NCBI GenBank assembly: GCA_028565635.1
Contig: JAOXYB010028989.1
Location: 1 to 12,554, forward strand
Reading direction: 5' to 3'
Source of the DNA: Phoronis ovalis
Taxonomy: Eukaryota; Phoronida; Phoronidae
DNA length: 12,554 nucleotides
How positions within the stretch are numbered: position 1 is the stretch's first letter; every line of letters starts with the position of its first letter. This document shows, piece after piece, positions 6,878 through 12,554 of the stretch. The position numbers and the translations under genes are program-made. The notes under the pieces were generated by a model, which saw only the letters and a program-made list of their open reading frames with translations, had not been told where the DNA came from and did not search any database.

Positions 6878-9800
6878 GTACGTAAAAAGAAACACTAAAT
6901 TTATGGCTACTAAAAGCTACAGCATCATGATCAAAGAACAGATTAATTACTAGTACTAAATACTATCCCGATTGAACCTCTCAATTCGTTTGGAGTCAGT
7001 GGTGATATCAAACAGAAGTATTTGATGGTGTGTACATAAGGCATTAAGACTCAAGAATTACACCTTGTTATCACGTTATGTCAATTTTTTTTTATTTCAG
7101 GTTTGTTTAGCCTTTGATTCACCAACTACGAGTGACTTGAATCATTGTCTCTCTGGTTATCGACTAAAAGAATATAACGATTTTCAAATTACAACTTGCG
7201 CAATATGTTTCTCCTCGGTTACGAAAGAAATACTTGGATTAAGACCTGAGTTAATTAACAATACTGTGTACTTAGTTTCAAGCAAATTTAAATATGCGGT
7301 TCAATCTCTAAAAGATAGGAAGCATGTATGTAATGAAGTATTGGGTGGTGCATGCTCAAGATGGTGGGATTGTTGTAAGGAGGCGAAGAAATGCTGTGAT
7401 AACCAGATTACAAGCTCCGACTCAGTAGAAGGTAACTTCGAGTTAAAATAAGAAAAAAAATGTGTCCCAGTAGAATATCCAAATGTTGACACTTTTTCAA
7501 TTGTTTTGACATGATTAGTACACTATGTATGAACTGTCCATGATACGTACTCGTTCGTTGAAAAGAAGCACTCTCAATGTTAAATGAGCCAGAGGCGTTT
7601 CCTTTTTGAAATCACAAATGTTTAATCAGTAATAATTTAATCACGACAGGAAAATGTCCAATGACATGGGATGGCATGATTTGTCTGCCACCAACATTGG
7701 CCGGTAGTCAGACTCAAACAAGATGTCCCTCTTATATAATAGGCGACGAAACATCAGACATTTCAGGTAGGAGTAAACGTACAAGTAGCACGATACTGCG
7801 ACACGGTAGCTGATTTTCCAAGTAATTATTATTCACAGTTGATTTAAAATTTTTAGAAAATTAATTAGTTGCTTCACAACTTGAACTGCTGACAATTTCA
7901 TGCAACAAAATATGTTTTGTCACTGCACCAGATTCACAACATGGAGTAGTTTTTCAAGTCCATTTATAGTGACACCGGTGCTTATAGTCACTTATATCCC
8001 AGATGCCTGTTATTACGCTGACAGTCTTCTGAAAAAATGGCTCAACTTAACTGTTATATAACCGATTGATCAAGTGGCTATAAGTGCGTTTCTAGCGTGG
8101 GATAGCTTGTCGAACAGCACATATGTTGCGTTTAACTTGGAGGCATAACAGTTTTTCTCATGATTACGTGACTCTAGCTACACTCTACGTGTGGCATTCA
8201 TTGAGAATTGACTTTAGCTCAGTGCTATTTTGCAGAATATGCACAGTCAACATGCAATGAGGAAGGGGAATGGATTCCAGAAACTAAATCTAAATTCATC
8301 ACAGACTTTAAACCATGCTACGTGAGTACATGAAGGATAATATTGCGAACAATGTATCATTACTAAAGGTTCTTTTTAAACATATAAATAATATTGAAAT
8401 CAGACTTATGTTACGTTTGATTTCAATGTAATATATACTAGATTTGCACTGCTTTATAAAGAAGCTTCACAAAAAAGGTAATTTCTGCAACTAGCTTATA
8501 AAATCGATGGACTTATGTTTGACTGCTTATCATTCATCCTGCTTCACGTAAATGTGCGATTTATTAATATTTGTATTAATTGTAATTACATTTTAGGATG
8601 TAACTGCCCACATCGACATACTAAAGTCGAGTATCATCGCCAATTTTGTTGGTTACTCCGTCAGCATAACTTTAGTTTTAATATCTGTGATAATTTTCTT
8701 CATATTAAGGTAAGCAAATGCTGGCGCATGAACATCCAACTACTTTATCAAATAACACTCATTTATGGTTTTAGCGATTAAATATACGTTTTTTGGCCTA
8801 TTGTTATAACCTATGAAATAATAATACTGAGCTGGAATTTGTTTAAATAAGCCACTTGTAAAACAGATTGTAAAACAGAATGAAACATATCAATGTCACA
8901 CTTCATCGCTGCTCATCATCTCACAATTCGCAGTCATTCATTGATTGTGGGAAAGATTTGGCCCATCTCACCGTGACATCTGATCGAAATATTTCAGATG
9001 CAATTTAGTATTCAGCTTTGCGTGATTCCCTTAAACATATTTACTTTCATAGTCATCCGTGGCTGATAAGAAATTTTGTACTGAAAGCATATTTGAAAAC
9101 TGAAAGACACTTGAAGGAAATCTCCTACTTCGTTTCCGATCTAAAAGGTGCAACATGCACTTGGGCTTAATTTTATGGATTTAATATTGTAATGATGCTT
9201 CATGGTCCAACATTATAAAAACGTGTATTGCATAGCAGTCTTGAACAAACCTGTAATTAGATTGAACTGACATGAATATTCATATTTGAAAACTGAAAGA
9301 CACTTGAAGGAAATCTCCTACTTCGTTTCCGATCTAAAAGGTGCAACATGCACTTGGGCTTAATTTTATGGATTTAATATTGTAATGATGCTTCATGGTC
9401 CAACATTATAAAAACGTGTATTGCATAGCAGTCTTGAACAAACCTGTCATTAGATTGAACTGACATGAATATTGTACATATTTTTTAGGAATCTCAATAG
9501 GGATACGACGGGAAGAACTAATGTACATGTGTTCCACACTATTCTATTTGTAGCCATATTGTGTAATGGTGTCGTTAGTATAGTGTGGGATGCTGCTATT
9601 TATTGGCCGTCTCTGACATCTATGGGGTTGCATAAGTTACCTTACTATAAGAAAGACACGGTATTTTTTTGTTCTTTATGCTGTTGTGTTTTCATGAAAT
9701 ATGCGTACGTCGCGTTCGTCACATTGAAATGGAATCATGTAATGTAATGTAGAAAACAATCGGTTGAAATCAGTTGGAGTTACAAAGTTTTATCGTAACT

Positions 9801-12554
9801 ACGCTTACAAATGTAGTGAAAAACAAAATTGGAAAAATATGCTCGTTATTGGAGTTAAATGATATTATTTCATCTATTTTAGGTTGATTGCAAAATCCTA
9901 AACTTCTTAACTTTATATTCACGAAGTGTGGTGTACTGGTGCATGTTTTGTGAGGGTTTATATCTGTATCGCCGTCTTACTGTTATTGCGTCATATGATA
10001 GCAAGAAATCTTTTTTGCAATACATCTGCATTGGATGGGGTAAATATTTGTTTGGTCACTTTGCTTCAACCCTGGTGCTACAAAGGTCACATGCATCTGT
10101 TATTCCTTTGCCTTTTCAAGTATGCCTCGTACAGTTTCGTATCTTAAGAATCACATACTTTTTAAATTCAACAAAATCATACAAAATGCACCCTGGTTAA
10201 CATCTTATCAAAGTCCACTAAAGCCAGAAACATTCTGAGGAACATCTTACTCCTTGAGATGCCGTTCCAATAATCAACTCAATATCAAATGCTTATTTTT
10301 TAGAAACGAACGTTGTTTGATTTCGTCGTCGATCAATAATAAGTCTAGCTTTTATTTGTATGGTCCACATTTATACTCATCAAAATAGTATTCCTAGTCA
10401 TTAAGCGAATAAACCGTCCGTAAGTGTTAAGCCCAGACGTTAGCTGAGAAGGCACGGGACACTAACGGATACATTTGTTCAGACTGCTCCAGACCGAGCA
10501 CTAGGTAGTTTGTCTATCACGGACAATCAGAAAGTGTCCATGTTTTAAATTAAGTTCGATTGGCCAAGCATGTAGCAGTATAGCTCCTTCTCATTGGCAG
10601 TGTTTTACAGGCGTTACATTTAATTTGAATGACGGCAGAGTAGCTAATTAAGGTTGTAGTATCACTTGGACACGTGCCACGATCCTTAGGATGACCAAAT
10701 ATGAAGACAGTCAAAGATTTGTTAATTTTTCTATTAACTTTCGTTTCATTCTAGTTTGTTTTTATAGGTGTTCCCGCAATACCTGGCATTGCCTATATTA
10801 TAGCAAGAGTTGTTTCAGGCAGTAAGGAGTAAGTTAATCCATGTATTTATCTCAGCTATAATGTGGCTTTATCTTTACAATAATTTAACGAATAGATCGT
10901 GCTGATAAAAAAATCCTTTATTTTTGCAGAAGGATTTATTATTTTAGCTGATTTAGATTTCACATTAAACGTACATGTATTAGAAAATAAAAGATTCAAA
11001 AATAAAAATACCAAGCAATTGTATTCAAACTACGTTGTGGAAGTTATTGTTTCTAAAGTTATCCAATAACTACACAATAAGAGTATAGTATAAGTGGCAA
11101 ATTAGTGTTATAAAAAACTTATGGGACGAGGAAAATACGGTGACGAACATTGAAAAAAGATCATTTACTAGTATTTGTTGTTATACATTGTAGTTGTTGG
11201 ATGAGCAAAAACGAATATTTTGAGTTGATAATGTACGTCCCAAATATATTCTCTTTGTTTGTAAGTATGAATATTTGGTATTCCTTGGAATGTAACAATC
11301 ATTGCAAATTTTATTGTTAGTCATGGCCTGTAGCTGGTTTGAATGTAAAATGGAAATCCTGCAAGTTAGCAATTCAATATAATATTTATTAAGTGAGATT
11401 CATGCACGAAGTTTCCATGTAGACATACTCGTAGCCCATGAACACTTTTTGTGTGCCGTTGACCCTGTCTAAACCTTGGGATCCCAATTCAGTAGAGAAT
11501 GATCTATGTCAATGATCTATCTTGAATAATAAATGAATTCATCAGATAATAGAAAGAAAACTGGAGATCTTCCTATCCTATTGTTTCATATGCATTTCCA
11601 GATTTGATTTTGAGAATTCGAGTTTATTCAATATACATACCTTTAACCCATAGGCCTTGTACATTTTCCAAATTTTCAGCTTTAAAGTTTTATTTCCCAT
11701 TTTACAGGTGAATTTAATTTTTCTGTGTCACATTGCAAGAATACTCACCAAGATGTCTAACGCTAGTGAAAGTCGCTTTCTTGTTATTAAGTAAGTCATC
11801 TTATGCAGCCAAGTATTTCAGCAGTCTCGCTTTCCATTAGTTCAAGCCGCAATGTCACAATGTTACCTTTTTCCAAATTTTAGTTTATTAATAAAAATCA
11901 TAAAACTTGTGCATATTTTGAGAAGTTCGTTAAGCGCACATGCTAAGTAATGATTTTAGCAATTTTGCTTGCTCTGCTTAGCAGGAGAGTACTGATCCTT
12001 TTTTGATAGCTGTGTCCTTTATGACTTCAACTGCAGGGCTGCCTAGCATCACACGTGTGTCACTTACATAGTTGGTTTACTACTCACAAGGGTGAGCGGT
12101 CAACGAACTCGGTGATTGTTCCAAAAACTTTTCCGTCGTGAACGATTTTATTGTCAGTGTCCAACGAATATGGTCAGTATACAATGACTTGGGTAAGTGT
12201 TCAACGATTGGGTGTGATAGTCGGTGGATGTTAGGTAGTCCTGAACTGATATTTAATCAGATCAAAGATAGCAATTACATTTGCATTAACATTACAGGTT
12301 CCTACCTTTTGACATCCACTTTGTCAGCCTTTTACTTCAGAAATAACTGTTTCTTAGTCACTTTAATCACCACAAGGTGTCTCAGCGCATGTTAATGCTC
12401 GATAGTCTAACGCAGTGTTATTTAGTCTAGTATATTGATTTTTTTTCTTTCACTGTTTTTTATGATTATTCATTTTATTCGTTGGCAGGCGAACACTGAG
12501 AGCTAGTTTTACATTGGTGCCGTTATTTGGTCTTCAAATGTTATTTATCCTCTA
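6821..12554 (+). CDS. Class B (secretin-family) GPCR, calcitonin/DH31-receptor-like, 3'-truncated by window
   Basis: Proposed join: 6821-6877, 7101-7431, 7650-7766, 8236-8321, 8597-8709, 9489-9660, 9883-10039, 10768-10828, 11194-11260, 11708-11790, 12489->12554, giving 436 complete codons. Order: signal peptide 1-19+, Cys-rich extension 20-130, hormone-binding domain about 104-197, TM1 210-234, TM2 247-268, TM3 294-320, TM4 336-358, TM5 375-400, ICL3, start of TM6. Class B hallmarks seen: TWDG, CPSY and GEW in the ectodomain; R244/H248 at the base of TM2; C295 in TM3 paired with C366-W367 in ECL2; E316 in CEGLYL; GWG at 343-345; LVPLFGLQ in TM6. TWDGxxC, TxAG and the Q in PLFGxQ favour the calcitonin group over PTH, CRF or secretin receptors. 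Such receptors bind peptide hormones at the plasma membrane and usually signal through Gs and cAMP. Family call very sure, subfamily moderately. No GAIN/GPS domain is present, so it is not an adhesion GPCR. Confidence 0.93.
7101..7431 (+). CDS. Gene 2 exon: Cys-rich N-terminal extension and first HBD helix
   Basis: A strong acceptor (a T-rich run ending TTTCAG at 7100, phase 0) and donor GAAG|GTAACT (phase 1). Residues 20-130 hold ten Cys, at 21, 35, 52, 55, 96, 104, 110, 111, 117 and 118. The end, ACSRWWDCCKEAKKCC, sits where class B receptors have the N-terminal helix with the first conserved Cys. One N-glycosylation sequon is at N72. About 80 residues before this helix are longer than in typical vertebrate receptors, and I do not recognise them as a named domain. 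Confidence 0.85.
7650..7766 (+). CDS. Gene 2 exon: hormone-binding domain, part 1
   Basis: The acceptor TCACGACAG ends at 7649 and the donor is TTCAG|GTAGGA; phases are 1 and 1. It encodes KCPMTWDGMIC, LPPTLAG and TRCPSY, with HBD Cys at 132, 141 and 155, W136 and D137. The vertebrate calcitonin receptor motif TWDGWLCW is changed at its two other Trp positions, to M139 and L142. Confidence 0.9.
7767..8235 (+). other. Gene 2 intron between HBD exons
   Basis: 469 bp. Around 7956-8107 are short partly self-complementary words (CTTATAGTCACTTATATCCCA against TCAAGTGGCTATAAGTG...GGGATA) that may be a decayed palindromic repeat. The match is too broken to name. Confidence 0.5.
8236..8321 (+). CDS. 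Gene 2 exon: hormone-binding domain, part 2
   Basis: The acceptor CTATTTTGCAG ends at 8235 (phase 1) and the donor is CTAC|GTGAGT (phase 0). It encodes 28 whole codons with STCNEEGEW and DFKPCY, that is the conserved C175, G179, W181 and final HBD C196. The spacing fits class B domains. Confidence 0.9.
8597..8709 (+). CDS. Gene 2 exon: stalk and TM1
   Basis: The acceptor TTACATTTTAG ends at 8596 (phase 0) and the donor is TTAAG|GTAAGC (phase 2). After a short stalk (DVTAHIDILKSS) comes TM1, with GYSVSITLVLIS matching the GxSxSxxxLxxS pattern of class B TM1, ending IIFFILR. Confidence 0.92.
8710..9488 (+). other. Gene 2 intron before TM2, mostly a tandem duplication
   Basis: 779 bp. Half of it is the 2 x 193-bp repeat at 9088-9473. 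The first 380 bases are AT-rich without recognised features. Confidence 0.8.
9088..9473. repeat. Tandem duplication, 2 x 193 bp
   Basis: Copy 1 (9088-9280) and copy 2 (9281-9473) are the same by eye except one base: A at 9255, C at 9448. Both begin CATATTTGAAAACTG and end CATGAATATT. Copy 2 stops 15 bases before the TM2 exon, so the branch-point-like CTGAC exists twice, but only the second copy is followed by the T-run and AG. Confidence 0.96.
9489..9660 (+). CDS. Gene 2 exon: ICL1, TM2, ECL1
   Basis: The acceptor TATTTTTTAG ends at 9488 (phase 2) and the donor is CACG|GTATTT (phase 0). R244 and H248 match the R-x3-H pair at the TM2 base that class B receptors use with E in TM3. TM2 ends NGVVSIVWD and is followed by a fairly long ECL1 (IYWPSLTSMG...YYKKDT). 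The donor departs from GTRAGT at +3 to +5, but it is the only phase-0 site that joins correctly to TM3. A likely branch point, CTGAC, lies about 25 bases before the acceptor. Confidence 0.85.
9883..10039 (+). CDS. Gene 2 exon: TM3, ICL2, start of TM4
   Basis: The acceptor CATCTATTTTAG ends at 9882 (phase 0) and the donor is TGGG|GTAAAT (phase 1). It encodes VDCKIL with the conserved TM3 Cys, then WCMFCEGLYLYR with E316, then SFLQYICIGW leading to TM4. It is the strongest family match in the window. Confidence 0.95.
10040..10767 (+). other. Gene 2 intron between TM3 and TM4 exons
   Basis: 728 bp. The middle (about 10430-10690) is less AT-rich than the rest but holds no ORF or repeat I recognise. 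Confidence 0.7.
10768..10828 (+). CDS. Gene 2 exon: TM4
   Basis: A 61-bp exon. The acceptor TTGTTTTTATAG ends at 10767 (phase 1) and the donor is AGGA|GTAAGT (phase 2). It completes GWG and continues VPAIPGIAYIIARVVSG, matching the GWGxP...R end of class B TM4. Confidence 0.9.
10829..11193 (+). other. Gene 2 intron between TM4 and ECL2 exons
   Basis: 365 bp, very AT-rich; nothing recognised. Confidence 0.75.
11194..11260 (+). CDS. Gene 2 exon: ECL2 Cys-Trp and first part of TM5
   Basis: A 67-bp exon. The acceptor TTATACATTGTAG ends at 11193 (phase 2) and the donor is GTTT|GTAAGT (phase 0). The split codon gives Asp, then C366-W367, the conserved ECL2 disulfide Cys and Trp, then a TM5 start with the class B Pro (MYVPNIFSLF). 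It is too short to show as an ORF and was found by looking for the CW pair in the missing phase. Confidence 0.9.
11261..11707 (+). other. Gene 2 intron within TM5
   Basis: 447 bp. A short direct repeat, AATGATCTAT, occurs at about 11498 and 11511. Otherwise nothing recognised. Confidence 0.75.
11708..11790 (+). CDS. Gene 2 exon: end of TM5 and ICL3
   Basis: The acceptor CATTTTACAG ends at 11707 (phase 0) and the donor is TTAA|GTAAGT (phase 2). It encodes VNLIFLCHIARILTKM, then SNASESRF, matching the conserved end of TM5 and the short ICL3 that contacts G protein in class B receptors. Confidence 0.93.
11791..12488 (+). other. Gene 2 intron before TM6
   Basis: 698 bp. It contains the degenerate 20-bp repeat at 12091-12230. 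An 85-codon open frame at 12138-12395 runs across that repeat and has no domain features. Confidence 0.75.
12091..12230. repeat. Degenerate minisatellite, about 7 units of 20 bp
   Basis: Units start at 12091, 12111, 12131, 12151, 12171, 12191 and 12211. They share a loose consensus GGTCAGTGTTCAACGAATT; good examples are 12151-12170 and 12191-12210. Units 2, 3 and 7 are strongly decayed. The period is exact, with no indels needed. Confidence 0.7.
12489..12554 (+). CDS. Gene 2 exon: start of TM6 (cut by window end)
   Basis: The acceptor CGTTGGCAG ends at 12488 (phase 2). The split codon gives Lys, then RTLRASFTLVPLFGLQ and MLFIL. This matches the K/R-A-x-L-x-LVPLxGxQ block of calcitonin-type receptors. 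The exon runs off the window. TM7 and the tail lie to the right. Confidence 0.92.

Noticed and set aside
7065-7100. Start of the receptor N-terminal exon at 7065
   Set aside because: The frame would begin at TTG and read through a clear polypyrimidine tract and CAG. Splicing from 6877 or another leader into 7101 is more likely.
7950-8110. Possible palindromic repeat in an HBD intron
   Set aside because: The complementary words are short and interrupted, below what I would call an element without a genome search.
9661-9746. Continuation of the TM2 exon to the stop at 9744-9746 as normal coding sequence
   Set aside because: The resulting protein would lack TM3, whereas a phase-0 donor at 9661 joins exactly to the TM3 exon at 9883 with the conserved Cys.

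Overview
The window is animal nuclear DNA: it is AT-rich, has short exons split by GT-AG introns of about 120-780 bp, and carries protein families confined to metazoans. The style (many TACATGTA-type words, compact AT-rich introns, small palindromic and terminal-inverted-repeat elements) suggests a lophotrochozoan, most likely a mollusc such as a bivalve. That placement is an inference.

Two multi-exon genes lie head-to-tail on the + strand. Gene 1 (about 372-3246) encodes a predicted type I membrane protein of about 545 aa. It has a signal peptide, a TSP1 domain, a Ser/Thr-rich stalk with a 66-residue tandem duplication, two more TSP1 domains, one transmembrane helix and a short basic Cys-containing tail. 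Every proposed intron is phase 1, the usual signature of shuffled extracellular modules. A polyadenylation signal follows at 3640-3645.

Gene 2 (about 6781 to beyond the right edge) encodes a class B (secretin-family) GPCR that most resembles the calcitonin/DH31 receptor group. Eleven exons can be chained with matching phases. They give a signal peptide, a Cys-rich N-terminal extension, the hormone-binding domain (TWDG, CPxY and GxW motifs) and TM1 to the first part of TM6. The window ends inside TM6, so ICL3 is complete but the rest of TM6, TM7 and the C-tail are missing.

Between the genes (3649-6780) are a roughly 300-bp element with 17-bp terminal inverted repeats, a 3 x 17-bp tandem repeat, and AT-rich sequence with no recognised gene. 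Other structures are a palindromic repeat upstream of gene 1 (191-269), a near-perfect 2 x 193-bp tandem duplication in the intron before the TM2 exon, and a decayed 20-bp minisatellite in the last intron. No rRNA, tRNA, CRISPR or prokaryotic feature was seen.

The two genes have no obvious functional link beyond both being cell-surface proteins. All exon boundaries were read by eye from splice motifs, phase and protein family, without transcript data.
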